A DNA stretch of 64,000 nucleotides from Candidatus Latescibacterota bacterium (GCA_022827835.1 JAJEIO010000029.1:186001-250000); one strand, 5' to 3'. Shown: positions 18,943-28,043, counted from the stretch's first letter. Numbers and translations: made by a program. Notes: generated by a model not told the origin, from the sequence alone.

Positions 18943-20292
18943 ATGATGCAATCACACTATAACCCAGAGGGCCTGCGCGAATCGGCGACCTTTGGCCGCG
19001 ACGTCATCTACGAGATCCAGCGCGCTGCGCAGACCGGGATCTACGATATCCGCGGTTGGGGAGCCAAGCGCCAGGTGCCCCATTTTGACGACTTGGTCTT
19101 TTTGGGCGCGAGCATGTCGCGCTACCCGCTGGAAGGATACCGCGAGCGCTGCGACACCGATGTGGTGTTAGGCACGCGCTACGCCAAAAATCCGATCCAC
19201 CTCGACATCCCCGTCACCATCGCGGGGATGAGCTTTGGCTCGCTGTCGGCGCAGGCCAAAGAGGCGCTCGGCCGCGGTGCCAGCGAGGTAGGCACGAGCA
19301 CCACGACCGGCGACGGCGGGATGACGCCGGAGGAGCGCGAGCAGTCACGGATTTTGGTCTATCAGCTTTTGCCCTCGCGCTATGGCATGAACCCCGACGA
19401 CCTGCGGAAGGCCGACGCCATTGAGGTGGTACTCGGCCAAGGGGCCAAGCCCGGCGGCGGTGGAATGCTGTTGGGTCAGAAGATCAGCGACCGCGTCGCC
19501 CAGATGCGGACCTTGCCCAAGGACATTGACCAGCGCTCGGCCTGCCGCCATCCCGATTGGACCGGCCCGGACGACTTGGCGATCAAAATAGTCGAACTGC
19601 GCGAGATCACCGACTGGCAGGTGCCGATCTACGTCAAGATCGGCGCGACGCGGACCTACTACGACACGCTGCTAGCGATCAAGGCTGGTGCCGACGTGGT
19701 GGTGCTCGACGGGATGCAGGGCGGCACGGGAGCGACCCAGGAGGTGTTCATCGAGCACGTGGGGATTCCGACCCTGCCAGCCGTGCGCCAAGCCGTGGAA
19801 GCGCTCGACGAGTTGGATATGCACCGCAAGGTGCAGCTCGTTGTGTCTGGCGGCATCCGCAGCGGCGCGGATGTGGCCAAAGCCTTGGCGATGGGGGCGG
19901 ATGCTTGTTCGATTGGCACGGCCGCGCTGATTGCATTGGGCGACAACAGCCCGCATTTGGACCCCGAGTACCGCAAAATTGGTTCGGCGGCTGGCTTTTA
20001 CGACGACTTGCAGGACGGCCAAGACCCGGCTGGCATTTCGACCCAGACCGACGCATTGGCCGAGCGCCTCGACCCTGTGGCCGGAGGCCGACAACTCGCC
20101 AACTATCTGCGGGTAATGACCATGGAGTGCCAGACCATTGCCCGCGCCTGCGGCAAATCGCACGTGCACAATCTGGAGCCAGAGGACTTGGCGGCGCTGA
20201 CTATTGAAGCGGCGGCCATGGCCAAGATCCCCTTGGCCGGGACGGATTGGATTCCTGGAAACACGCCAACTAAAGGAGCTTGTTGTGACTGA
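18943..20292 (+). CDS. mgsC: N-methylglutamate synthase subunit C (FMN-binding glutamate synthase domain)
   Basis: 449-residue FMN barrel homologous to the central domain of glutamate synthase (GlxD/MgsC). Visible motifs: TIAGMSFGSLSAQAKEALGRG, TSTTTGDGGM, QGAKPGGGGMLLGQKIS (substrate and flavin binding), IKIGATRTYYDTLLA, GMQGGTGATQEVF, and VSGGIRSGADVAKALAMGADA (phosphate binding). Cysteines near ADACSIGTA and in the C-terminal MECQTIARACGK could serve the iron-sulphur cluster. The last eight bases overlap gmaS. Confidence 0.87.
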   Translation: MMQSHYNPEGLRESATFGRDVIYEIQRAAQTGIYDIRGWGAKRQVPHFDDLVFLGASMSRYPLEGYRERCDTDVVLGTRYAKNPIHLDIPVTIAGMSFGSLSAQAKEALGRGASEVGTSTTTGDGGMTPEEREQSRILVYQLLPSRYGMNPDDLRKADAIEVVLGQGAKPGGGGMLLGQKISDRVAQMRTLPKDIDQRSACRHPDWTGPDDLAIKIVELREITDWQVPIYVKIGATRTYYDTLLAIKAGADVVVLDGMQGGTGATQEVFIEHVGIPTLPAVRQAVEALDELDMHRKVQLVVSGGIRSGADVAKALAMGADACSIGTAALIALGDNSPHLDPEYRKIGSAAGFYDDLQDGQDPAGISTQTDALAERLDPVAGGRQLANYLRVMTMECQTIARACGKSHVHNLEPEDLAALTIEAAAMAKIPLAGTDWIPGNTPTKGACCD

Positions 20293-21643
20293 ACGCACTG
20301 AAATCAAAGAACGCCTCGCCCAAGAGGGCATTGAATTCCTCCTAGTACAGTTCGTCGATATGACTGGCGCGCCCAAAGTGAAGATGGTGCCGGTGACGGC
20401 GCTCGACGATGCGCTTGACGAAGGCGCGGGTTTTGCTGGCGCGTCTATTTGGGGTTTGGGACAGGGGCCGCACTCGCACGATATGCTGGCGCAGATTGAC
20501 CTCGATTCGTACGCGCGGCTGTCTTGGCAGCCGAACACCGTGCGCTTTGCCAGCAATCTCTTCGTCGATGGGGAGTCCTATCCCTACTGCTCGCGCACCA
20601 ACCTCCAGCGGGTGCTCGCCGACGCCCGGCAACAGGGCTATGTATTCAACGTGGGCATGGAGCCGGAGCACTTCCTCCTCGCGCGCAATGACGATGGCTC
20701 GATCCGGCCCTGGGACCCGGACGGGGTGGACTCGCTGGCCAAGCCCTGCTACGACTTCCGCTCCATGTCGCCAGCCATGGCGTACTTGCAGGAGTTGACG
20801 CTGTCGCTCAACAGCATGGGCTGGGGCGTGTACCAGTGCGACCACGAGGATGCCAACGGCCAGTTCGAGGTCAACTTTGACTACGCCGACGCGCTGACGA
20901 CTTCGGACCGCATCATTTTCTTTAAAATGGCTACTTCGCAGATTGCCAAGAAGTACGGTGCCATCGCCTCGCACATGCCAAAGCCATTTGCCGACCGCAC
21001 TGGCAGCGGCTTGCACGCGCACTACCATCTGGCCGATGCCGAGTCAGGAGAAAATCTGTTCTTGGACGAGGGGGACGCGCGGGGCTTGGGTTGTTCAGAA
21101 TTGGCCTATCACTTCCTCGGCGGCATTTTGCACCACGCGCGCGCCCTGTGCGCGGTCTCCAGCCCGACGGTGAACTGCTACAAGCGCCTACAGCTCGGCG
21201 CTGGAATCTATTCGAGCCGTTCGGGTTTTACCTGGACGCCGGCGTTTATTACGTATGGCGACAACAACCGCACGCAAATGATCCGCACGGCCGGCGAGGG
21301 GCATTTTGAAGACCGCACGATCAGCGCCGCGGCCAATCCCTATCTGGCGCTGGCCGCCTATCTGGTCGCCGGACTCGATGGCATTGAGCGCGGCTTGGAG
21401 CCGGGCGAGCCAAATCTGGGCAACATGTACGAGCGCCCCCTCGACGAGATTCAAGCGGCAGGGATACAGGTTTTGCCGCAATCGCTGGCCGAGGCGCTCG
21501 ACGCGCTGGGCGCGGACGAAGTGGTGCAGAGCGCGTTAGGCCCCATCGCCGACGAGTTCCTCAAGATAAAAGCCGACGAGTGGGCCGAGTACGACAGCCA
21601 AGTCAGCCGCTGGGAGATCGACCGGTATTTGACGTCTGTTTGA
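20285..21643 (+). CDS. gmaS: Glutamine synthetase-like gamma-glutamylmethylamide synthetase
   Basis: 452-residue glutamine synthetase family protein (GlnT/GmaS type) that in the NMG pathway ligates methylamine to glutamate using ATP. Family motifs: FNVGMEPEHFLL, YQCDHEDANGQFEVNFDYADAL, GSGLHAHYHLAD, and a NRTQMIR region with AAANPYLALAAYLVAG near the C-terminus. GTG at 20285 has AAGGAG at 20273-20278 and overlaps mgsC. The reading frame is open upstream to 20204, but that part duplicates mgsC coding sequence. Distinguishing it from a type III glutamine synthetase rests mainly on gene context. Confidence 0.85.
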   Translation: MTERTEIKERLAQEGIEFLLVQFVDMTGAPKVKMVPVTALDDALDEGAGFAGASIWGLGQGPHSHDMLAQIDLDSYARLSWQPNTVRFASNLFVDGESYPYCSRTNLQRVLADARQQGYVFNVGMEPEHFLLARNDDGSIRPWDPDGVDSLAKPCYDFRSMSPAMAYLQELTLSLNSMGWGVYQCDHEDANGQFEVNFDYADALTTSDRIIFFKMATSQIAKKYGAIASHMPKPFADRTGSGLHAHYHLADAESGENLFLDEGDARGLGCSELAYHFLGGILHHARALCAVSSPTVNCYKRLQLGAGIYSSRSGFTWTPAFITYGDNNRTQMIRTAGEGHFEDRTISAAANPYLALAAYLVAGLDGIERGLEPGEPNLGNMYERPLDEIQAAGIQVLPQSLAEALDALGADEVVQSALGPIADEFLKIKADEWAEYDSQVSRWEIDRYLTSV

Positions 21644-21710
21644 GTTTGATGTACGCCCAATTTTAGGGAATTATATTGCTATTCCGACGAAAAATCGTTA
21701 TTGTTGTGAA

Positions 21711-22922
21711 ATGATTCACACATTTTCCGTATCTAACTACTACTCGGTCCGCGAGGAAGTAGTTCTCGACCTCCGCATTCCAGGTACTGCTCCCGACCTG
21801 CAGCGCTTTCGACGCAGTACGGCCAAGCCGGATATCCGGCTCCCCTCTGTCGTCGTGCTCATGGGACCCAATGGATCGGGCAAGACGACCCTGCTGGATG
21901 CGCTGCTTGCTACCGCCCGCATCGCCTCATCCGCATCTCCTGCTGAAGAGACCAGCCCGCTCACCTTTCTCCCTTTCTCTTCGACGGAAACCAGAGACAA
22001 ACCGACGCGGTTTTGCGTGGAGATCGAAGCGGATTGGCTGGCACCGGACCAAGCCCGGCACCTGTTCCGCTACGAACTGGCCGTGAAACGCGGTGACGCC
22101 GGCGTCAAGGATACCTTCTTCCAGCGCGAAGTGCTGTCCTACTTTCCCAAGGGGCGTCCCCGCCGCCTTTTCGAGCGCGGTGCTCCGGAAGAGCCTATAT
22201 ACGTTTCCAGCGAACTAGGGCTCACTCCGAGGGATGACCGCCTCAAGGCGATTCGGGCGGACGCCTCGGTGATTGCCACGCTCGCCCTGCTCAATGTGCC
22301 TTTGGCGGCGCGTATCGCAGAATGGATGCGCGCTTTTTCTTTTTATTCCAACATCATTCACCGCGAGAAATTGCAGCTTCCGACCCAAACAATGGTGGAC
22401 GCATTCGACGAGAGTGCTCCCCAGGTGAGAGCTTGGCTCTTGAAACACATCCAGTCCAGCGACTTGGGGATTCGAGACGTGCGTATTTTGGAGCAAGCCG
22501 AGAAGAAGGAAGTGTTCTTCGACCATCGCGGGCTCGACAGGCTGGTCCCTTTGCCCTTCGAGTCCAGCGGCACGAAACGACTGTTCCATCTGCTGCCTCA
22601 GCTATACCTCGCCCTCAACGATGGCATTCCCGTGGTCCTCGACGAGGTCGACGGTGACCTTCACGTGGATATGGCCGGCGAAATACTCGGCTGGTTCCGC
22701 TCCCAAGAGACCAATCCTTCCGGCGCACAGGTTTTCGTCTCCTCTCACAATGTCGGCCTGCTCGACAATCTGGAGAAGGAAGAGGTCTTCATTGTCGAGA
22801 AGGACCGCGATGGCGCGACCCGCGTGTACAGTGCCCAAGATGTGCGCGGTCTCCGCCGCGACGCCCGTCTCTATCCCAAGTACCGGGCGGGGGTGCTCGG
22901 CGGTGTTCCGAAAATCGGCTGA
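21711..22922 (+). CDS. AAA/ABC-type ATPase (COG1106/RloA-like), possible defence ATPase
   Basis: 403-residue ATPase of the SMC/ABC-like family often paired with RloB or TOPRIM nucleases. It begins with IHTFSVSNYYSVREEVVLDL, followed by Walker A VLMGPNGSGKTTLLDAL (about 49-65). Later come the signature-like ESSGTKRLFHLLP, Walker B IPVVLDEVDGDLH and the switch histidine in VFVSSHNVGLLDNL. The next gene, six bases downstream, encodes an RloB-like protein. Together they form a compact two-gene cassette placed between gmaS and mgdA, with an AT-rich 67-base leader. A role in phage defence is inference from family; RloAB-type pairs are not well characterised. Confidence 0.82.
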   Translation: MIHTFSVSNYYSVREEVVLDLRIPGTAPDLQRFRRSTAKPDIRLPSVVVLMGPNGSGKTTLLDALLATARIASSASPAEETSPLTFLPFSSTETRDKPTRFCVEIEADWLAPDQARHLFRYELAVKRGDAGVKDTFFQREVLSYFPKGRPRRLFERGAPEEPIYVSSELGLTPRDDRLKAIRADASVIATLALLNVPLAARIAEWMRAFSFYSNIIHREKLQLPTQTMVDAFDESAPQVRAWLLKHIQSSDLGIRDVRILEQAEKKEVFFDHRGLDRLVPLPFESSGTKRLFHLLPQLYLALNDGIPVVLDEVDGDLHVDMAGEILGWFRSQETNPSGAQVFVSSHNVGLLDNLEKEEVFIVEKDRDGATRVYSAQDVRGLRRDARLYPKYRAGVLGGVPKIG

Positions 22923-22928
22923 GGAGCG

Positions 22929-23468
22929 ATGCGCCGCAGGTCGATCGAACCTAGGCGGGTCATTTTCATCGGGGTTGAGGGCAAGAGCGACCAGGCGTTC
23001 GCACGGTTCCTCGGCCATTGTTGTGAAGAAGCAGGTCTGCACCTGCATCTGGATGTGAAACCGGGGAGCGGCGGCGACTCTGTAGCTGTTGTCGAGGAAG
23101 CTGCCCGCTACTTGAGACGTTTCGGCAAGAGCAATATCCGCAATAGGCTGGTGTTGTTGGACCGAGACCGAATTAAGCAAGACCTGCAGGCCGGACGCGA
23201 CTCCCAGACGGTTGCATCCAGAGCGAAGCTAAAGATCATTTTTCAGGAGCCGAACCTAGAAGGGCTGCTGATCAGGTTGCATCAAGGACAAGAGAATCGG
23301 ATAATTGCGGCAGACAACGCGATGGCGGAGCTCAGGAAGGTTTGGCCCGAGTATAGCAAGCAACTGACGGCGGACCAGTTGAGTCAGCGTTTCACTTTAT
23401 CTGATGTGCAGCGGGCGGCCCAGCACGATAGTGAGTTGCAAAGGCTTCTCACAGTTATCGGTCTTTGA
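22929..23468 (+). CDS. RloB-like TOPRIM-type protein, partner of the upstream ATPase
   Basis: 179-residue protein. The N-terminal strand ending in GVEGKSDQAFARFL carries the TOPRIM-like Glu, and LVLLDRDRIKQD carries the acidic DxD pair. The IIFQEPNLEGLLIRLH segment resembles the NPxFExWLLLH motif of the RloB family (PF13707). Domain order and length fit RloB. It is a likely nuclease or nucleic-acid effector controlled by the ATPase. A GAGGAG sits only two bases from the ATG, so translation is probably coupled to the ATPase gene. Related pairings (PARIS AriA/AriB) use a different TOPRIM family. Confidence 0.72.
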   Translation: MRRRSIEPRRVIFIGVEGKSDQAFARFLGHCCEEAGLHLHLDVKPGSGGDSVAVVEEAARYLRRFGKSNIRNRLVLLDRDRIKQDLQAGRDSQTVASRAKLKIIFQEPNLEGLLIRLHQGQENRIIAADNAMAELRKVWPEYSKQLTADQLSQRFTLSDVQRAAQHDSELQRLLTVIGL

Positions 23469-23504
23469 TTTTTCTCGTTCTGCGAGAGGAGAGTCTCCCC
23501 CGTC

Positions 23505-24749
23505 ATGTCCTACCGGTTGCTCAAATACGGCTTCGAGAAGGATTACTCCGAGCCGCGCATGTTCCGCTCGCCCGAGCGGCTGCGCGACAGCTATGAAGTG
23601 GTGATCATCGGCGGCGGCGGCCACGGGCTGGCTGCGGCGCACTATCTCGCCCACGAGCACGGCATTCGCGATGTGGCCGTGCTAGAGCAGCGCTACATCG
23701 GCCACGGCGGCACCGGCCGCAACACCGCAATCATCCGCTCGAATTACCTGACGGAAGAGGGCGCGCGCTTTTACCAGTTCAGCGTGGATCTGTATCGCGA
23801 TTTGTCGCGGAAGCTCGACTACAACCTGTTCTACTCCGAGCGCGGCCACTTCACCTTGGCGCACACGCCAGCCGCGCTGCGCACCCAGCGCTGGCGCGCC
23901 GAGGTCAACAAGCACCTCGGCATCGATTCCGAGGTAGTAGGCCCGGAGTTCATCAAGAAGACCATCCCCGAGATCGACCTGAGTTGCGGCGGGCACCAGC
24001 CGCCTATCGTCGGCGCGCTCTACCACCCGCCGGGGGCCATCGCCCGTCACGACGCAGTGGCGTGGGCCTATGCGCGCGGGGCCGACAGCAAGGGCGTGGA
24101 AATCCACCAGCAGACCAGTGTCACTGACATTGAAGTCGAGGACGGGCGGGTCGCGGGCGTGCATACGGACCGGGGTTTTATTCAGACCCGCAAGGTGCTC
24201 AGCGCGGTGGCGGGCTGGACGCCGCAGATACAGCGGATGGTTGGCCTGCGCTCGCCGCTAGTGGTGCATCCGCTGCAGGCGTTTGTCACCGAGCCGTTCA
24301 AGCCGTGGCTCGACGCGATTGTCGTATCGGCTAGCTTGCACACGTACGTCAGCCAATCTTCGCGCGGTGAGTTGGTCGCTGGTGCGTCTTTGGACCCCTA
24401 CGAGCTGACGTCTATGCGCTCGACGCTTGATTTTGCCGAGGGCTTGGCCGGCCACATGCTCGACCTCTTTCCCTGCTTGAGCGACGTCAAGGTGCTGCGC
24501 CAGTGGGCTGGGTTGTGCGACATGACCCCGGACTTTTCGCCGATCATGGGCACGACGCCGATTGCGGGTTTTTACATTGACGCGGGTTGGGGCACTTGGG
24601 GCTTTAAGGCCTCGCCGGTCTGCGGCTACACTATGGCCCACACCATTGCCCACGACGAGGACCATCCACTGATCCGCGCTTTTAATCTGTCGCGCTTTAG
24701 TTCGTTTGAGTTGGTTGGCGAGAAGGGAGCGGCGTCCGTTGGCCACTGA
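23505..24749 (+). CDS. mgdA: N-methylglutamate dehydrogenase subunit A (sarcosine oxidase beta-like FAD protein)
   Basis: 414-residue flavoprotein of the DAO/sarcosine oxidase beta family. The FAD Rossmann motif is VVIIGGGGHGLAAAHYLA (about 32-49). A second flavin motif EQRYIGHGGTGRNTAIIRSNY lies near 65-85, split here as EQRYIGHGGTGRN then TAIIRSNY. GLCDMTPDFSPIMG and the C-terminal GWGTWGFKASPVCGY are also family features. In the heterotetrameric NMG dehydrogenase this subunit oxidises N-methylglutamate. It sits behind the ATPase/RloB cassette and before the heptad repeat and mgdB. Without context it would be called SoxB. Confidence 0.85.
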   Translation: MSYRLLKYGFEKDYSEPRMFRSPERLRDSYEVVIIGGGGHGLAAAHYLAHEHGIRDVAVLEQRYIGHGGTGRNTAIIRSNYLTEEGARFYQFSVDLYRDLSRKLDYNLFYSERGHFTLAHTPAALRTQRWRAEVNKHLGIDSEVVGPEFIKKTIPEIDLSCGGHQPPIVGALYHPPGAIARHDAVAWAYARGADSKGVEIHQQTSVTDIEVEDGRVAGVHTDRGFIQTRKVLSAVAGWTPQIQRMVGLRSPLVVHPLQAFVTEPFKPWLDAIVVSASLHTYVSQSSRGELVAGASLDPYELTSMRSTLDFAEGLAGHMLDLFPCLSDVKVLRQWAGLCDMTPDFSPIMGTTPIAGFYIDAGWGTWGFKASPVCGYTMAHTIAHDEDHPLIRAFNLSRFSSFELVGEKGAASVGH

Positions 24750-24761
24750 TCGTAAATTGGG

Positions 24762-24838
24762 AATTACGAATTACGAATTACGAATTCTCAATTTTCAATT
24801 CCTAATTCTTAATTCCTAATTCCTAATTCCTAATTCCA
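24762..24838. repeat. Tandem heptanucleotide repeat (AATTNNN x 11)
   Basis: Eleven uninterrupted 7-base units, each beginning AATT: three AATTACG, then AATTCTC, AATTTTC, AATTCCT, AATTCTT, three AATTCCT and a final AATTCCA. The phase is exact over 77 bases and the array ends two bases before the ATG of mgdB. AT content is far above the surroundings, and unit families ATTACG/AATTC allow pairing between the two halves (CGAATT with AATTC-type units). Similar short tandem heptamers are known from cyanobacterial genomes. Nothing else in the window matches it. Confidence 0.9.
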
Positions 24839-24839
24839 A

Positions 24840-25103
24840 ATGAAAATCCTCACCTGCCCAATCAACGGGCCGCGTCCACTCTCGGAATTCGTCTTTGGCG
24901 GCGAGGTGCGTCCTATGCCCGATCCTAAGAAAGCGGAGGACGCTGAGTGGGCCGACTACGTGTTCAACCGCAGCGGCGAGCCGAGCATCCAGCGCGAGTG
25001 GTGGTACCACAGCGCCAGCAGCACTTGGTTTATCGCCGAGCGCGACACAGCTAGCGACGAGATCGTTCGCACCTATTTGTGGGGCGAGGAGGACACAGCG
25101 TGA
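24840..25103 (+). CDS. mgdB: N-methylglutamate dehydrogenase subunit B (sarcosine oxidase delta-like)
   Basis: 87-residue SoxD-family subunit. It begins MKILTCPINGPRPLSEFVFGG, which fits the family pattern CPxCGxRxxxEFxxGG except that the second Cys is Asn. EWADYVFNRSGE, REWWYHSASSTWFIAERDT and a C-terminal acidic tail also match. In tetrameric sarcosine oxidase the delta subunit binds Zn through three Cys and one His; here only the first Cys and the His are evident. No purine-rich ribosome-binding site precedes the ATG because the heptad repeat abuts it. The stop overlaps the GTG of mgdC. Confidence 0.85.
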   Translation: MKILTCPINGPRPLSEFVFGGEVRPMPDPKKAEDAEWADYVFNRSGEPSIQREWWYHSASSTWFIAERDTASDEIVRTYLWGEEDTA

Positions 25104-27976
25104 AACGCCGCCTGTCCGCACAGCCCGGGGAGTGGATCGACCGGACGCAGCCGCTTGAATTCTGCTTTGAAGGCGAGACGTTCAGCGGCTTTGCCGGGGA
25201 TGTGATTGCCAGTGCGCTGTTGGCTAATGGCGTGCAGACGATGGGGCGCAGCTTCAAGTACCACCGGCCACGCGGGGTGTATAGCTTGGCCGGGCACGAT
25301 GCCAATGCGCTGTTTACAGACGGCGAGCGCACGCATCTGCGCGGCGATAGCGAGCTGTTGGCTGCGGGCATGGACCTGCGGGCGGTCAACACCATCGGTG
25401 GGTTGAAGGGCGATTGGCTCAAGTGGCTGGAGATTTTGGGCCGCTTCATGCCAGTGGGTTTTTACTACAAGACATTTCACCGCCCCCGGTGGCTATTCCC
25501 TTTCCACGAGCGGATAATCCGCCAGATCGCGGGCTTGGGTCAAATCAACCGCGATCAAGCGGCCACGGCTAGCCCCAAAGAATACGCTTGGTGCGATGTG
25601 TTGGTTGTGGGTGGCGGTGCGGCTGGGTTGGAGGCGGCGAGGGCTGCGGGAGAAGCTGGTGCCCGCGTTTTGCTGGTCGAGGAACAGGCGCGTTTAGGGG
25701 GGAGTTGGGCGTGGCAGCACGGTGGGGACTGCGACGAGTTGGTCGAGGTGCTCGCTGGCCTGCCCCAGGTCGAGATCCGCTGCGGAACGACGGCCGGCGG
25801 CCACTACGCCGACGGATGGGTTGCCCTGTTCGATGCGGTGCGGATGACTAAGGTACGCGCCGAGGCTGTCGTCTATGCCAACGGCGCGATTGAGCAGCCG
25901 GCGGTCTTTGGGCACAACGACCTGCCGGGCGTGCTGCTCGGGTCGGCGGCCCAGCGTTTGGTGAAGTTGTACGCGGTCAAACCCTGCGACCGCATGGTGG
26001 TGCTAGCGGCCAATAGCGATGCGTATGGGTTGGCGCTGGACATGATTGACGCGGGGGTCGAGGTGGCGGCCATTGCTGATTTGCGTCCCGATGCGACTCC
26101 GTCGGACCTAGCCGAGAAAATCGCCGCCGCTGGGGTGCCGATCCACAGCGGTCATGCGATTTATGCGGCCATGCCGAATAGGCAGAAGAATGGCCTGCGC
26201 GGCGCAGTGGTGGCCCCGCTAGCCGCAGACGGCACCATAGATGCCCAGCGCGGTACTAAGATCGCCTGCGACGGTATTGCCGCGTCGGTCGGCTGGATGC
26301 CCAATGCCGCGCTGCCCAGCCAAGCGGGGGTGCAATTCGCGTACGACGAGGCGTTGGAGCAACTCGTGTCACAGTCATGTCCAGACGGGATCTTTGTCGC
26401 TGGGCGCGTTCGCGGGGTGTACGATCTAGACGCTCAGCGGGAAGATGGACGGGTCACTGGGCTTAAGGCCGCGCACTACGCTGGTCACGGCGACGGCGAG
26501 GTGGCCGCGCCCCCGCTGCTTGGGCGAGAAGCTCCCAGCCACAGCTATCCGATTTTCTCCCATCCGAGCAAAAAGAATTTCGTGGATTTCGACGAGGATT
26601 TGCACTTGGCGGATTTCGTCAATGCACACCAAGAGGGCTACGACAGCGTCGAATTGCTCAAGCGCTACAGCACTGTGGGAATGGGGCCGAGCCAAGGCAA
26701 GCTGTCCAACATGAACGCGATGCGGATCTTGGCCAAACTCAACGGCGACACCATTGCCGCGACTGGCTCGACGACCGCCCGTCCGTTCTACCAGCCGGTG
26801 CCGCTGGGACATTTAGCGGGTCGGCGATTCCACCCGATGCGCCGGACGGCGATCCACGATTGGCATTGCGAACACGGCGCGGTCTTTGCCCACGCTGGCG
26901 ACTGGTATCGGCCCGAATACTATGCCCGCGACGACGCCAGCCGCGACGAGTGTATTGTGCAGGAGGCGCAGCAGGTGCGGGCTGGTCTGGGAATTATCGA
27001 CGTGGGCACGCTGGGCAAGTTGCAGGTCAGCGGCCCGGACGCTGCCGAGCTACTGGAGCGCCTTTATACGGGCCGCTTCAAGAAGCAGGTGGTTGGCCGC
27101 TGCCGCTACGGCGTGGCGCTCGACGAAAGCGGGGTCGTGATTGAGGATGGGGTGATTGCGCGGTTGGGCGAAGATCGCTTCTATGCGACCACGACGAGCA
27201 GCGGCGCGGCGGCCTTTTATCGCGAGATGCTGCGCTGGGCCGCAATCTGGGGCTTGGACGTGACCTTGAGCAATGTCACGGGCCAACTGGCGGCGTTCAA
27301 TTTGGCTGGTCCAGAAAGCCGCGACGCGCTGGCGGCATTGACGGACATCGACTTGCGGTCGGGGCCTTTCTCCTATCTGCGAGTGCGCGAGGGCGAGGTA
27401 GCTGGGGTGCGGGCAATAGTGATGCGAGTGGGTTTTGTCGGCGAACTGGGATACGAGATTCACGTGCCGGCTTGGGAGGGGGAGCACGTGTGGCGCACGT
27501 TGGTTGAGGCCGGTGCGCGGCCCTTTGGGGTGGAGGCGCAGCGCCTGTTGCGCTTGGAAAAAGGGCACCTGATCGTCGGCCACGACACGGATGCGCTGAC
27601 GTATCCCCAAGAGGCGGGATTGGCGTGGGCCATTGGCAAGAACAAGCGCTTCTTCGTCGGCCAGCGCAGCCTGCGAATCTATGCTGCACGTCCAGTTCGG
27701 CGCACGCTCGTCGGCGTGCGGTGGCCCGCTGGTTTTGCTGGCAAGCTGCCCGAGGAGTGCAACTTGATCATGCGGGAGGGATGGATCGCTGGCCGTATAA
27801 CCAGCATCGCCCCGGTCTCGACGCTGGGTTATCCGTTGGGATTGGCCTTTGTCGAAGCGGATATGGCCGCGCCCGGCACGCGGGTGGAAGTGCGCTTGGA
27901 CGATGGTTCGACGAGTATGGCGGAGGTGACTGCGCTGCCCTTTTACGACCCCGAAGACGAGCGGCAGAAGCGGTGA
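25100..27976 (+). CDS. mgdC: N-methylglutamate dehydrogenase subunit C (sarcosine oxidase alpha-like)
   Basis: 958-residue large subunit. The N-terminal ferredoxin-like plug domain (about 10-100) contains FEGETFSGFAGDVIASALLANG and FKYHRPRGVYS. The NAD/FAD-binding domain (about 165-440) begins VLVVGGGAAGLEAARAAGEAG. The C-terminal aminomethyltransferase/GcvT-like folate domain (about 590-950) has NLAGPESRDALAAL, GELGYEIHVPAWEGEHVW and VGVRWPAGFAGKLPEECNLI. It passes the methyl-derived C1 unit to tetrahydrofolate. GTG 25100 forms a GTGA overlap with mgdB. The gamma subunit that normally follows is absent here and lies at 32921-33481. Confidence 0.87.
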   Translation: MKRRLSAQPGEWIDRTQPLEFCFEGETFSGFAGDVIASALLANGVQTMGRSFKYHRPRGVYSLAGHDANALFTDGERTHLRGDSELLAAGMDLRAVNTIGGLKGDWLKWLEILGRFMPVGFYYKTFHRPRWLFPFHERIIRQIAGLGQINRDQAATASPKEYAWCDVLVVGGGAAGLEAARAAGEAGARVLLVEEQARLGGSWAWQHGGDCDELVEVLAGLPQVEIRCGTTAGGHYADGWVALFDAVRMTKVRAEAVVYANGAIEQPAVFGHNDLPGVLLGSAAQRLVKLYAVKPCDRMVVLAANSDAYGLALDMIDAGVEVAAIADLRPDATPSDLAEKIAAAGVPIHSGHAIYAAMPNRQKNGLRGAVVAPLAADGTIDAQRGTKIACDGIAASVGWMPNAALPSQAGVQFAYDEALEQLVSQSCPDGIFVAGRVRGVYDLDAQREDGRVTGLKAAHYAGHGDGEVAAPPLLGREAPSHSYPIFSHPSKKNFVDFDEDLHLADFVNAHQEGYDSVELLKRYSTVGMGPSQGKLSNMNAMRILAKLNGDTIAATGSTTARPFYQPVPLGHLAGRRFHPMRRTAIHDWHCEHGAVFAHAGDWYRPEYYARDDASRDECIVQEAQQVRAGLGIIDVGTLGKLQVSGPDAAELLERLYTGRFKKQVVGRCRYGVALDESGVVIEDGVIARLGEDRFYATTTSSGAAAFYREMLRWAAIWGLDVTLSNVTGQLAAFNLAGPESRDALAALTDIDLRSGPFSYLRVREGEVAGVRAIVMRVGFVGELGYEIHVPAWEGEHVWRTLVEAGARPFGVEAQRLLRLEKGHLIVGHDTDALTYPQEAGLAWAIGKNKRFFVGQRSLRIYAARPVRRTLVGVRWPAGFAGKLPEECNLIMREGWIAGRITSIAPVSTLGYPLGLAFVEADMAAPGTRVEVRLDDGSTSMAEVTALPFYDPEDERQKR

Positions 27977-28043
27977 GAGGCTAGATGCAAGCTGCGTCCA
28001 CAAAAAGTAAAGGCCCTGTCGTTAGTCAGTACAACTAGCTCTC

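Noticed and set aside
21711..23468. PARIS (AriA/AriB) assignment for the ATPase pair
   Set aside because: The small protein's NLEGLLIRLH segment fits RloB rather than the DUF4435 family of AriB, so I kept the more general label.
27050..28003. 317-codon minus-strand frame
   Set aside because: Antisense to the folate-binding domain of mgdC; no recognisable motifs.
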